A stretch of DNA of 64,000 bases, from the NCBI GenBank assembly GCA_025201805.1, contig MU619296.1, positions 65,642 to 129,641 of the forward strand, given 5' to 3'. The position numbers were made by a program, and so were the translations under genes. Source of the DNA: Parasitella parasitica (taxonomy: Eukaryota > Mucoromycota > Mucoromycetes > Mucorales > Mucoraceae). The notes beneath the pieces are model-generated. The model was not told the DNA's origin, made no database searches, and was given only the letters and a program-made list of their open reading frames with translations. Below, piece by piece: positions 1 through 12,843 of the stretch (position 1 is its first letter; each line of letters starts with the position of its first letter).

Positions 1-3000
1 GCGCAGACACTTGCATCTCAAATTTCAAACGGGGATTTGGTCGCCTTCCAGCGCCTAATTGTAGCTGGTCTGCGAAGCAAGAATATCGTTATTCATACGG
101 TGCTGAATGAACAGACGTCAGTGAATAATGGCACAAGGAGATCGGCAGCACCAGATGACGACATCATTGATCTGACTCATGTCAAGTATGAACCACCTCA
201 CAACGTAACACGCTTATTTTTGAGGCTGTATCGATACATACTCAACATGCTGCTGTCGACACCCGATTGCTGGCCTTTTATCCAGCCTGTGCCAGAAACC
301 GCATTTTTGTACCATCGAGAAATCAAGAACCCAATGGATCTGTACACGGTGGAAGAGAATATATGGCGTGGAAAGTATACCAAGTTTGCCAGATTCGAGA
401 ATGATATGCAGCGCATTTGGAAAAATGCAAGACTATTCCATCGCAGTTCAGGCACGATCCCGAGACATGCAGAAAATTTAGAGTCTTTATTCACAAAGAT
501 TGTGATGGATATCAAGAGACAGAATTCGTAAGTGTTACTTGCACCTTCTGATTAATAGTCGAGAAAGTGTGTGTATGTGTGTATATGTATGCTAACGGTA
601 CATCATGGGCTATTTTACTAGTAAAAACAAGCCAGCGTCCGGTCCTCATGATTTCCAGTTTGACCCAACCAACACTCTGCCAGAGGAATCGGATTTTTCA
701 TACCCCCCCATAGAGCAAGTGTTTTCAGAGACAAGCACCGTGTATACCATCTCTGCACTCTCGCCGCTAGAACCCAAAGCTCGGAAGGCAGGCTTGAAAG
801 ATGAAAATTCGCTCTACTTGCAACTCAATGGCCCATTTTTCCAAGCCGTGGAGCGCATGAAGTCTGACTTGGACGGCAACCACCGACAAGTGCCTCGGTT
901 TTACATTGCAAAAAATCGAACACTGCTGCGTCAAGTTCGTTCTCAAGGCGTGTTGGCTATATTTTACAATACGAAAACAACCCGAGTCCGCCACAGTAAA
1001 AACATTCGCATCGATACAGACATGATCCTGGCTTACCCGGCTAGCGAATTTTACGACCTGGATCAAATCAACGAGTGCACAGTTGACTTTTCGCCAAAAG
1101 GCTGGATTCATCTACGACCGCTGCGCGTAGTCAACCGTATTTCGTTTGAGGCTAACGACTACATTGACCGGGACTACTTTAGACGCATGTTTGCTACTGC
1201 AAAAATGGCAACAGACGACAAGAATGGACACCACAATCCAGAGACCAAGCTGTTGCTCAAGAAGATTGTTCGACAAATCCTAGGACTACCCGAGAGGCAA
1301 GAAGTCGAGAAGCAACAAGTGCCTGTCAAATCAAAGCCAATCATCAAACTGCACACTTTTGTAAAGGGCGACGACCACCGACTCGTCATCCAACAACGCA
1401 TGTTGAAAACCAAAGAAGACGAAGCGATGGAGGCAGACGAAGGGTCGGACGATGAAAAGCCTTCGCCTAAATCGACCGACGTCAAGTCTCAACACAACCC
1501 TAAATCGAGTATACCCACAATGTCAAATGAAGAGCGTTTAGGGACGAGAGAAGTCAATCACGAGGTCTGGAGAAAGCTGTTTGACGGTAGGTTGTACAGT
1601 TGCATATTGCTTAAACGCCCATCTTTGACACGCTATTGTATTTACCGTAGTATGTGCAAGCAAAGGAATTTTTATTCGAAATATAACGTCGCACGGAAAT
1701 ATCAATTGGAACTCGCCTGATTCCGAGGGATTTTTTAAGCGTGTTTATTTCTTTGATGGTATCGTGGTCCAAGCGTTTAGACAGATGACCATGTATCAAC
1801 GCATCACTGAGGTTGCATGTTTAATGTAAGGTTGTTTGGACGCTCTCCTTGCGCCGATGCTAACTTTTTTTTTTTTTTTTTGTTCCTTTTTCTGATGCAT
1901 AGGAAACTGAGAAATTTACCACACATGGCGCAAATGAGAGAAATTTTGTTTAACGATAATGGCGACGTTGCGGGCCTATCGATGGAAAAGTAAGGTTATT
2001 GTCGTCAAGATGCGACATGTGTTGCTAACATCACTATTTGGAACGTAGATATCAGACTACCCTGAAACGGTATGCTCATGTACACTCGCACCATCGCTTA
2101 TCCGCATACCAGAAATACGACGTTATCTACCAGATGTTGTTGTGCATGAAGACAATCCACAAGGCAGGCCTCGCCCATCGAGATTTGTCCGAAGTGAACA
2201 TCATGCTCAACATATTAGAGGGGCAATTCCTGGAGGATGGCAGCGAAAAAGTGTACCTGTACCTGATCGATTTCGGCAAGGCAGTGTTCTGCGAATCTTC
2301 TGATGTCCGCGATTGGTTTGTCGATGTACCTAGAGCTGATTGGGAATACGACGGGGACGTTGTCCCCGAGACTAAAGAAGAACTAGATGCATGGTGCGAT
2401 TCCCTCCCTTGGGTAAAGGGCAAACCAGACCACGGCTACCGTATGTATAGGTAAAGTTCGGTCGATAATTGATGCGAGTAGAATACGCTTGCTGACTGCA
2501 ATTGCGATTTAGATCCATCCAAACTTTGCCAAAGACGAGATCTGATAATCAGGTTCTTCCTTGGTTGATCCACCCACAAGCTGAAGACATTTACTCGATT
2601 GGAGTCATGATATGGAAAGTATTTACCGACACGGAACCATGGCGTGGAATTTTGGAGACAGACTTGCAGGGTTTGCGCTACGTAGCCGAAGACGATTACC
2701 GAATCCAAAGAGCGTTAGAAGGAGAAGTCCACGGCGAACTGAGCCGCCAATTGCTGCTGAAATGTCTAAAGACTAGGCCTCAAGATCGTGAAAACGCAGC
2801 CGACATTTTGAATTGGATTAGCCAAGACAATGTGCGAGAGGGTTTAATTGGCGAATGGAAAATGTACTCCTCAGACACACGAGGCACTAGAAGAGCCAAA
2901 AGCTTTTATGGGTTTGAAGACACAGGAGTAGAAGAAGAAGAGAAGAAGAAGCCTCGAAGAAAAGCAACTACTACCGGCTCAAAACAACGAGGCCGTCCCA

Positions 3001-3020
3001 AAAACCCCAAGGATACCTAA
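1..3020 (+). CDS. Bromodomain / protein-kinase-like / AT-hook fusion protein, 5' partial
   Basis: The frame is open from base 1, so the N-terminus lies outside the window. Five introns (528-621, 1587-1650, 1826-1902, 1990-2048, 2451-2512) have GT-AG ends and keep phase, joining six exons to a TAA at 3018-3020. Exon 1 encodes a bromodomain (WPFIQPV, then PMDL, then KNARLFH). A linker of about 330 residues follows, with acidic and basic stretches. From about 1650 the exons encode a kinase-like domain: HRDLSEVNIML (catalytic loop), LIDFGK (DFG) and an APE-side segment DIYSIGVMIW. The C-terminus is Lys/Arg-rich and ends with an AT-hook core (RGRPKNP). The combination suggests a chromatin-associated kinase or pseudokinase; that role is inference. 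The acetyl-lysine Asn appears to be His and the beta-3 Lys appears to be Arg, so activity in either domain is uncertain. I know no named orthologue. Confidence 0.8.
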
Positions 3021-3744
3021 TGTTTAGACTATCTCTGCATTTTATTTTATTTTTTTCGTATATTCCATGAAAGCATCAAATAGCCTCCTCCCTCTGTTTT
3101 AAAATATTTAACACCCAAATGTACATAAAATGCCATTTTTTTTTCCTCCCCCCCCCCCAAGCAAGAGACATGCTGTGAATAGTATGTCTGGCAAAATTAC
3201 TTGATGGCTATATAGCTGAGATGTCACTTGTATAAAAACGGTTTATGCTTGTGCGATGCTAAATGTGTATGTTTAAAATTACGTATACACAGCAATGTGT
3301 TTACTGCTTTGGGCAACCGGTATCCTTGAGCAAGACATGTGCAATCAGAAGGCAATCCTTTATCTTGATTAAACGCAAATTTCGGTAAATCTCTTCTGCC
3401 TGGTTTAGAAGATGATGGTCGGAGCGGGGTAACTTTGTGCCTTGTTCATCGTGTGGCTCTTTCAATCCTGGGTATCTACTATGTTATCATATAGACGACA
3501 GTTTGCAGTTTGATGATTAATACAAGGAGTAAAATTTATTTCAAGAATTTTCCAGGCCCTGCCCATGTAATAAAATAAATAAAGAATATGGTTGTTTTTC
3601 AAGGTTTTGAATAGAGGGAATAATAGGTTATATAAAGTACATTTTTTAATCATTTTAGCAAGCTTGTTCTGTATCAATCAAGTTGTCCATAGTAAGATCT
3701 ATTATAACGAGTCGAAAAAAAAAAAAAAAAAATTAGAACTTTAA
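3021..3744. other. Intergenic, no gene seen
   Basis: This is the 3'-3' space between the kinase-like gene and the bZIP gene. It is AT-rich, with short T, C and A homopolymers (for example near 3137, 3150 and 3715). Nothing coding is convincing. Confidence 0.6.
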
Positions 3745-5692
3745 TCAAGATGTGCTAGGTGCTAAAAAAAAAATGTTACCATAGTCTTGATGAGATGTTA
3801 GTGAATCTGCTTTGGTAGCGTCCACCAATAATGTGTCCCATGGGTCGCAGGTCTCGGGGAGCTTTTTGTGGTCAGACGATGATTGATAAGGGTGGTGGCG
3901 TTGTGGTTTATGTTGATGGCTATGATGATGGTGAGATTTGGATGATTTCTTTGCTGATGTTTGGGGTTTCGAAAATGATGTAAAAGAATAACCGTTTGTG
4001 AGACGGACGGGTTCAAAGGAAGAAACCGGGTCATCGTCAACAACAGTGGCAGGTGGCGAACTGGGAGCCTGCAAGGGCGAAGAGTCTGTATTATAGGAGC
4101 AATCTGACGATAAAGACGAAGCATAGGATATATTCTGTTCATTTGCACCAGTGCTGTGTGATGCTGCATTTGCACGATTTTGCTGTGCAATCTTCCAAAA
4201 ATCAATGCCCAGCAACGCAGAAATGTCAGTGTGATTCAGGTTTTGCTGATGAACTTGCTCTAGCAGCGGTTGGATGCGGTTATTGCTTTCTGCGGCTCTT
4301 TTCAGCTCTTGCTCTTGTTGTTTTTGCTGCTGCTTGAAATCAAGCTCACTGAGGCCCTGCAGTCTTCTCCAATGATTTGTCGTGCGGCGAAGATCGTAAT
4401 CGATAGTTAAAAACCAGTACTTTCCAAAGAATTCAGGAGGTAGCTGCCAGTTTGCAGCAATGGCAGGATCGCCTCCATGGAAGACAGAGTGGCCCAGCAA
4501 ACAACGGAAACAGTCGTCCAGGTCGAATTGATCTCTAAACAGTATCATTCTATCACGCATGTGAGGCGTCGGAATCAAGTCGATACGAGGGTCGTGGGGG
4601 ATTGTCAACTACCATAACGAGAAAGAAAAAGAAAATGTTGAAATTCATTAGATAAGATTTTTCCCCACGTTTTTCTATATTTGTATATTTTACCTGCAAG
4701 ATGGTGGGCTGAATCGCAAACGGTATCGAATCCATGCGGACACAAGCGGATTGCAATCGAAGACGAAGACGGAGTGTTTGAATAGCAGCAAGATTTGACG
4801 TTATTGGTTCTTCTGTCAACATGACAGGATGAGGAGCGGATGGCTGTTGTTGTTGCTGATGATGAGGATGAGGGTGAGGATGGGGATGAGGATGAGGATG
4901 AGGATGGCCAAGCAGCTCGGAGTCTGATTCAACAGAACCAGGCGAAAGTGGAGGGATGCTTGCGTCTTCGTCTTGAGATTCAAGAGGGTGCACAAGATCC
5001 TCAGTGGGAAAATCAGAGTCGTACATGGATTCTGGAGGGCAAGTGGCTGATTCTTCCTGACGGGGAACTGCGACAGGTACTGCTGTCTTGGAAACGATTG
5101 GCTGCTGAAGGTGGGGAGAAGAACGATCTGGCACAGAATGGATACCTTCTTTGGTAATCACAATTGAACCTGTGGAGAGATATCGATCACGCTGCTTCAT
5201 TGTGTGCTTGTAGCCGAAAAGTTTGGAGGGGATTGGCAGCTTGTTGTTGGCGTTCACGCTGATATATGTCGAGATGGATTCTGGGATGGATTGGGCGAGT
5301 ACAGACAGAGCTTGTTCGTTGATGTACGGGCCGTGCTGAGGAATCACCAAGTTGTGTTGAAAGCAGACGAGCTGTAGTGTGAGGACGATGCCCTTCAAAT
5401 ACCAATTTTCTGAGCGCATAATTTCTTGATCAGCTTTCAATTGCTCGTTTTCTGCGTGCAGTTTGTCTCTTTGCTCTCTGATCTGCTTGATGGCTATCTC
5501 CAGCTCTCGCATGTGGCGCTCCTTACGTTCGCGGAATGCTCTTTGAGCTGCTCTGTTCTGTGCCTTTCGAAGTGCTGGAGATGCAGGATTAGGCTTGCGC
5601 CCTGGCTTTTTTCTGACTTTCATAGGCTGGCTTGGTGATGAAGTGTCCTGGTCCATTGAGACACTTTCAGTATCCGATAAATCTTGCTTCAT
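3745..5692 (-). CDS. bZIP transcription factor, YAP/Pap1-like basic region
   Basis: Two exons, 5692-4694 and 4608-3745, are joined across an 85-nt GT-AG intron (4609-4693) in phase 0, giving 620 aa. Residues 41-60 carry the fungal AP-1 type basic region (QNRAAQRAFRERK), followed by a leucine zipper to about residue 100. An AT-hook-like KKPGRKPNP lies just before it (29-37). The middle is Ser/Pro/acidic, with a (His-Pro)n run at about 261-276 running into poly-Gln, encoded by a GAT/GAG-like simple repeat on the plus strand near 4855-4910. The C-terminal part is Gln- and His-rich. The protein should bind DNA as a dimer in the nucleus. The YAP label rests on the basic region only; I did not see the cysteine-rich redox domains of Yap1/Pap1, so an oxidative-stress role is not supported. 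Confidence 0.85.
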
Positions 5693-7308
5693 TTTTAGGT
5701 AACAAAAAAAAAAGAAAAAGAAAACAAAAACAAAAAAAGAGAGAGCTATAGTATAAACGAATGGCCATTAGCGTATTTATACAGAAAGAAACTTGGACGG
5801 CTGAGTTGCCTTATTATCTTCGGAGTGTTTTCTAAATAAGTGAATCCAATGGGGAAGAAAAGCAATATTAAACTTCGGTAAAGAGTTCACCTCCCAGGCT
5901 CCCACACTGCAAGGCTACGACATCTACCCTGTCCTTTTTGCGAGAAACCCTATACAAAGCCTCTGCTCTGCGTTTGTGAATGTATGCGTCTGTCTGTTGC
6001 AAATGCTTTGAAGCGTACACTGCCCATTGCAAAAGGGAATACCGATGCAGCATTCATATACAGCAGTGGTATAAAAGTGTGGGGTAAATTTTTCTATATT
6101 TTTAAGGTTTGAACAAATTTGTGGACATTTAAATATAATTTGTGCACATTTAAAAATAAAGAATTATACAGATAAAGCTGGCTTTCTCAACAAAGTATCC
6201 ATCAGAGATTCCACTCAAAATTGTGATAGATATGCTACGTGCAGACGAAACAATCGTTATGGCAGGGTTATCTTTCTTTGACCAGATTTCAAAGAAACAA
6301 ATTCGCACATTCTTAGAGCTTTAAAAATGCAAGATGATTGAACTTTATTACGTTTCACTAGAACATCCATCATCATTTTTAGAAGCTTTAACCAAAACTA
6401 CAGGAATAAAGCAAAACACACGTAAATCAAGAAGGAATGGAGTTAACAGATGATTTGGTTGGTTTTGTCAGTTCCATTCCAGTTTGTTGATTTTTGAGAA
6501 GTCGGCATCAAGCCAAGCACTTCTCATTTTCAGAAACTAATTAAAAATACGTTATCACTTCAGTAAATTTGAAGTAAAACATGTGCGTATGAAACAAAGC
6601 ATGAAATAAATGATCATGTATTTTCATTTAAAATAAAAGCTCTCTAAACAGGGTAAATAACGTTGAAAGTCGGGCCAAAAAGCTTGAATCTCTCGAGATT
6701 GGATATGGTCCAACTAAAAAAGGCGATTTTTCAAGCTGCCCACTCTGTTCTATTTAATAAAAGAGATATTAATGGCCAATTCTTGCTTGATATACGGGGT
6801 TGTGCACACGGACTTTTTCATAAAATAAAAATACCAAAATGTGTGATATTATTATTAGATTGCTGCTATATGATGAGGCGAAGCGCTGGGTGGGCATGTA
6901 GGCAAACCAACATGCGCATATGGGTAATAGGACTCCTGGTAGAGCAGAGAGCTTTCATTCCGGACTTCCACCCGTAAGCAATAGTAATGAAGGTTCGTAA
7001 AACGAGAAGAAGAGAAAATGAAAAGGTGAACAGTTTGCACCATGATGAGTATCTGTGTCACATACTGAAATCGTAGCCATGGAAACGTCTGCCACAGTAG
7101 TTGTAACGCATAATCTAGCTGCACTTTGCAAGACGAAAAATGAAATGCACTGCATCAATGATGATAAAGATGATGGGGGGGTTTTTTTTTCGAAATGTAT
7201 ATATCATTTAATGATTTCGTTAAAAAACGTATATTTTCTACTTTTGTTCCATTAAAACACTCCAGAATTAGGTTGACGACCTATTCTACCCCCTACAATC
7301 ATAGGAAA

Positions 7309-7381
7309 NNNNNNNNNNNNNNNNNNNNNNNNNNNNNNNNNNNNNNNNNNNNNNNNNNNNNNNNNNNNNNNNNNNNNNNNN
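7309..7381. other. Assembly gap (73 N)
   Basis: A run of N bases between AT-rich flanks. It sits at the left edge of the diverged direct repeat, so a collapsed repeat is a possible cause. Confidence 0.99.
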
Positions 7382-7389
7382 ATACGATC

Positions 7390-8225
7390 AATATATTGAT
7401 GCGATGGATTGTTTAGTCGACTCCATGTGTTTGTATCAACTCAGAATATAAGGTGTTTTTTGTTGCGAAACAAAAACATCAAAAATTGCAAGAGCAAGTC
7501 CGTTTGTGATATGATAGAAAAGATGTTTTTAAAGCCTAATAACCTATATAGTTTGATGCAGAATTCAAAGGTTGACAAAAAACATTTAACAATGTTATAT
7601 ATATCGTACTAATATTAGCGCAAACATATTTCTGAGCTTGAATTTATAGCTGCGAATACAGCCCTTTAACGGTGAAGCACCTATTTCAATTGAGGAGCAA
7701 AGCATGAACTTCATAAGCAATCTGGTTATGTCTTGATATGAATCAATAGCCAAGATGCTGTAAAATATAACTTAAAAAGCTATTTTTATGTAGCTTCATG
7801 TTTTGGTTAAATAAATGCCACCTAATCATGACCATCACCTTTTTCCCCGCTTAAAAGCGTAATCTACAATCTTTGATATCTTTAAACACTATTAAGTAAT
7901 AGAGACACAACCTTCAGCCAAAATCATCTTTTTTTGCACAATTCTACAACATATTCGAGTTTCATGCATCTCTGATCATTTTTTAGGTTTTGTTATGTTT
8001 GGACCCCAAACCTCAGATTTGATTTTCAATTTTCGACTTTGAGTCGATCTTCAGGGTCATTTTCAGGTACGGATTTGAGGTCCAAACTAAGGATACAGAC
8101 TAATACTAGTATGATAACTGTACATTACTACGTCTTCCAATTTTCGATATCTATCTTTGCTGTCGAGATATTGCCAAAACTAGATTTTGCAGATTTTTGC
8201 AGATTTTACAGCATATGTTCCTATA
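7390..8225 (+). repeat. Diverged direct repeat, copy A
   Basis: Matches copy B (8800-9690) in the same order and orientation. Shared blocks include ATATTGATG (7393), GATGCAGAATT (7555), CAATTGAGGAGCAAAGCAT (about 7687, one mismatch to copy B), TTTCCCCGCTTAAA (about 7842) and TTTGGACCCCAAA (7998). The offset grows from about 1410 to 1480 bp through indels in copy B. No coding potential is evident; the family is unknown. Confidence 0.75.
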
Positions 8226-8799
8226 ACAAGTACCATATTTTGCAACTAAACCAAGTTTGGGTTCCTAAGTAAAGTGATAAAACACGTTTTAGTACAACTA
8301 CTGGTAATAAACATGTCGTATTCAAGCTCGAATTCGACAAGCTTGGGCCAATTTTGTCTTTTTACGTTAAACTTTGTTCCCCTGTTTCTCAAAAAACTAC
8401 TATGGCACTTTGGCTTGGGTGATTATTGAAATCTTATTGAAATCTGATTCTCTACTAGATGTATTATTTTTTAGATAGATATGTCGAAAAAAATATTTTT
8501 TCATATGTTTTTGGCAGAGGCTTGGTTTATTTTCATAACTTTCAGAGCAATAAATGGCACATAACGATACATAATATAGCAATAAAAAAATAGAGCTACA
8601 ACATAGCTAACGAATGGTTTTTATTTGGTCAAAAAATACCAATTTCTGAGCGAGAAAATCTCGATAAACGGAATTGATTTTTACCCTTTTGAATGGCTTC
8701 ATTTTGGCCCTCCAAGTATAGGACCGGAAAATTGTAGATTCATTTTGGCCGAGACAAAATTTTAATTTTTGGCAGATGTAATAAAGCTACGGTTGTAAA

Positions 8800-9690
8800 C
8801 AAGATATTGATGTGTAGGTATTGACAGGATGGTTTGTTTGGTCAGCTTTATAAAGCTGAATATGCTCAAAATATGCTTGATTTTACTCAAAAACTATCAA
8901 AAAAGACGTTTTTTGAATATTTGAAAATTCGTAATAAGAAAAGATATTTTTATAGCGTTTTAATTTATATGGCTGGATGCAGAATTTATTTTGTGGCATA
9001 AAACACTTAGCACGCATATTCGATATACCTATTACGTTTATGAGATATCTAGCAATGAACTATGTGCGAAAAGCTCGAAATTGGTTTGGGTCAAATGGAA
9101 ACAGAGTGCTGAGATTCAATCTACAGCCTTTTTTTTTCGCTGTAAATGAGTGCAACACCTATTTTCAATTGAAGAGCAAAGCATAATTCTAATAGGTGCC
9201 TTGCTTATGTTCCCATATGAATCGATAGCTTAGATACTGTATAATACAGACTCAAAAATCATTTTTGTATAGCTTCATTTTTAGATGAAATAAATACCAA
9301 GAAATCTGAAATACTACCTCTTTCCCCGCTTAAAGGCTTAATTACAGTCTCTAATAACTTTAAAAGTTACTAAGCAATAGAGATATATAATCTTTAGCTA
9401 AAATATTTTTCTTTTGCACCATTCTACAGCATATCCGAGTCTCATATATCTCTGGCCATTTTTCAGATTTTGCTAGGTTTGGACCCCAAAACCTCATATT
9501 CGATACTCAGTTTTCAACTTTGGGTCAACCTTCAGGGTATTTTTAGCTACGGATTTGGGTGTCAAGAAAAGTATACATCCTCTTATCAGTACGACAGCTG
9601 TATCTCTACACCACACTTTCCAAATATCAATATATATTTTATTTGTCGAGATACTGCCAAAACAAGATCTTGCAGATTTTATAGCATGTT
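8800..9690 (+). repeat. Diverged direct repeat, copy B
   Basis: Second copy of the repeat at 7390-8225, with the same landmark words at 8803, 8976, about 9163, 9321 and 9478. Substitutions and small indels throughout suggest an old duplication or two insertions of a dispersed element. Ends are approximate. Confidence 0.75.
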
Positions 9691-10299
9691 ATGCAGATAA
9701 TGATTGATCAAGTAGTCTTATGTCTATAAAAGTCTCCAGTTGTGTATTTGGAGCTTTACTCAGAAAGTCTTTATCACGTTAAAATAACAAATTTGCACAA
9801 CATTTTGCTGTGCGCTTTATATTGGGAAAACGGAGATGCTCTTCCATATACAAAGAGAACCTATTCCAAATTATAAGTGAAAACGGACGTTCTTGATATG
9901 AATTACTGGCAGTCTTTCACACATCATATTGAATTAGTAAAGCATATCTTAGTTCTTGACTAAGATCCTGATAATAAAGCATTAATAATAAGCTGCCATA
10001 ATGTAGGATAGGAGATCATGATAATGTACTTGAATTAAAGATTGGAGATTGTACAATGAGGTGTTGTTAGTACTTGTCGAAACAGGAGAATAAAGTCTTT
10101 GTTTCAAATCAAGACAGATCTGTATGATTGACAAACATTAAGGTACTGTCAGATCAAAGATCAATAGCCTTGTAGTATAATAATATACATCGTACCCTGT
10201 TAAGAATATGATGTTGCTTGCAAATTACTCTTATCGATTAGTATTGACTAATATTTTAAATAGGTCACCAGAAATTTATGTAGTTGTAAAAATTATAAA

Positions 10300-10375
10300 T
10301 GGCAGATGCAAAGTTGAGTTTTTAATAAAGTAATCTCAAGTTTTCGTATCTCGTTAATTCAACGTTTTATATTAC
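10300..10375 (+). repeat. Dispersed repeat fragment shared with 42300-42375
   Basis: Contains a 20-nt word (10338-10357, AAGTTTTCGTATCTCGTTAA) that recurs exactly in reverse complement at 42318-42337. Weaker similarity extends upstream through GCAGATGCAA and AATAAAGTA. Both copies lie in gene-poor DNA. Confidence 0.6.
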
Positions 10376-10993
10376 ACTTTTCTTATTTTCGATCTTGCAG
10401 ATCTCAACACTTTATTTTTTTCGGTATAAAAACTGACGTCAATCACTTTGAATATAAACCATTAAAAATAGCGTATCTTGCGCTCGTAGTATTTATAAAG
10501 TAAATGTATCTTCCTTTTTATTCACCTGAGAGCTGAATCCTATTGAGCTATTTTGGTCAATAATTCAAGAAAAAATGAAATCTCATTGTATAAAATGGCT
10601 GTTGTCTAGAATTGCTAATGCTTGTAATGAATTCTCATTAGTAATCTTCATGAAGAAACAAATATTACTGTTTAACGCCAATTCTATATCTTTTCGTAAG
10701 GGAGTCAATGCTCCAGATTTTATTTCAAGTCGTTCAAAATCTAATCGAACTTGAAACGACTCGCGAAATATTATTTTTGCATCATGGTGTAACATAGTCT
10801 AAAATATGTAAAAAAAAAATCTCCTTTTGTACAGAAAGATAACATGGTGATAATATCCTCTTTTGCAGTCGATATGAATATACCTAATTCATTTTGAAAT
10901 AGTTTGTATTGAAATATCTTTTTATAAAATGTCAAAAAAAAAAAAAAAAACCACTCCTCCTAGCAGTTCTGGATTGCACTCCCTTCTTCAATC

Positions 10994-12843
10994 ATGCTTT
11001 TATACGTGGTATATTTGTTGGTTTTGATTAATATTCAGTCAATTGTTGCACAAAAGACTTCTTATGCGAGCCAATCCAACTTGAATGTGCGTCATTATGA
11101 ATTCAATATCACCCAGAAATCCATCAATCCAGACTGCTCAGATCATGTATCTCCCGTATTTCTGATCAATGGCCAAATGCCCGGCCCTACCATCAACGCA
11201 GTTCAAGGCGACGTCGTTCGTGTCTTGATCAGAAACCAATTGGCTCCTATGCCTAGACAAGACGACCACAGACACAATGTGGCCATCCATTTTCATGGCA
11301 TTAGGCAGTACGGCTCCGTGCACTCTGATGGCGTCCCCTATCTGACCCAAATGCCAATCAAGCCAGGCGAAGAATATGTGCATGAATTCAGAATAGTCAA
11401 TCAAGCCGGAACGTACTTTTACCATGCTCATGTTGGTCTGCAAGAAGAAACCGTGTTTGGCCCAATTGTCGTGTATGAATCGAAGCATGCGGATCCGGAG
11501 AATAATAGAGCAGCATCATCTTTGCTGAAGGCTGGTACTTACACGTACCACGATGAGCGCACAATCTTGCTGAGCGAATGGTGGCATAGGCCTCACATGG
11601 AGTTTGAGAAGTTTCTGATGGGCCCCAAGTTTAACTTTATTCCAGAGGCTGACAGCATTTTGATCAACGGCCATACGCTTCACGACTTTAGAAAGGCAAC
11701 GGTCGCACAGTGCGGAGGGTATGAACTAGTGCCAGTGCAGCCTAATAAAATATATCGCTTGCGTGTGATTGGTGCTACAGCGTTCCGAACACTCGGCTTT
11801 GCGATTGCTCGCCATAATCTGACAATCATTGAGGTGGATGGCGAGCTAACAAAGCCATACACCGTAAATCAGCTAGAAGTAGCCCCAGGCCAACGGTTCT
11901 CTGTTTTATTGTACACGGACCAAGCATTGGACGATTACAGCATCCAGGTTGTTCGTCGCTGGTCTGATAATGTTGCAAGACCAACAAACGGACTGGCTAT
12001 CCTGCAATACCCTCAACCTTCAGCAAGAACTAACGAAACTGAGTCTAGAGGCATCGTTAGAATCAAAAAGCCCGTTGTGCTCGAACCCCCTCTTATCAAG
12101 GCCCAATTTGAGAAGCCTGAAGATGAAGTGCCGTACTGGCGCTGGTCTGATATCGAGCCGCTTTATGGCGTTGACCCAGTCGTCTACAGACCAGCTACCA
12201 GGACAATCAAGCTTCGCAGCGTAGATCAGCGCATGCCAGACAACACTACCAGATGGCTCGTCAACGGCGTTGCGTTTTCTGAAGAGCACAGCAAAGACTC
12301 GCCCATTTTGCATGATATCAAGAGCAATCGCCGCCAACTGCCTGGCTTTTATGATACGATTACCAAAGATGGCTACGACCGCAATCTGGGCACGTACCCC
12401 ATCAGCCATTTTGACATTGTCGACATTGTCATCCAGACAACTCACAAGCCTGGAGAGCCCTGTCGCAGCCATCCATGGCACACTCACGGTCATTCTCATT
12501 GGGAAATCGCGCATGGAAAAGGCGAATACGTCCATGAAAGAGACGCCGATATCCAAAACGTCAAGACCCCTCTACAGAAAGACATCACCATGATTTATCC
12601 TTCCATTGACACTGATTTATTCGGGGATGATACTCCTGTTGGATGCGGATGGTCAAAGATTAGATTGGTTGCGGTATGTGTGTTTATATGCTGTGCTATC
12701 ATGCAAACAAAAGTTCAACTGCTACTATATAGGACAATCCTGGCGTTTGGGCCGTCCACTGCCACAACACTGTCCATATGCTGATGGGTATGATGGTTGC
12801 TTTGGAAGAAGCTCCTGAGCTGATTCCAAGATACTCAAACTAG
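10994..12843 (+). CDS. Secreted multicopper oxidase (laccase / ascorbate-oxidase superfamily)
   Basis: Two exons (10994-12673, 12733-12843) flank a 59-nt GT-AG intron in phase 0, giving 596 aa, a normal length for the family. A hydrophobic signal peptide covers about residues 1-19. All four copper-binding motifs are present: HFHG (99-102), YHAH (143-146), HPWHTHGH (493-500) and HCHNTVH (569-575), with Met580 at the type 1 axial position. The last motif lies wholly in exon 2. The enzyme should couple one-electron oxidation of a substrate to reduction of O2 to water outside the cell. No C-terminal membrane anchor is visible, which argues against a Fet3-type ferroxidase; the substrate cannot be told from sequence. 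It converges on the NEDD8 gene, 82 bp away. Confidence 0.9.

Larger units (their letters stand above)
5693..10993. other. Gene-poor AT-rich block
   Basis: Over 5 kb without a convincing gene on either strand. The first few hundred bases are the upstream region of the bZIP gene. The rest holds an N gap, a diverged direct repeat and short A/T tracts. Short open frames here have no recognisable domains and atypical composition. Confidence 0.6.

Noticed and set aside
4840-5157. Acidic plus-strand frame
   Set aside because: It is the reverse reading of the His-Pro simple repeat in the bZIP gene.
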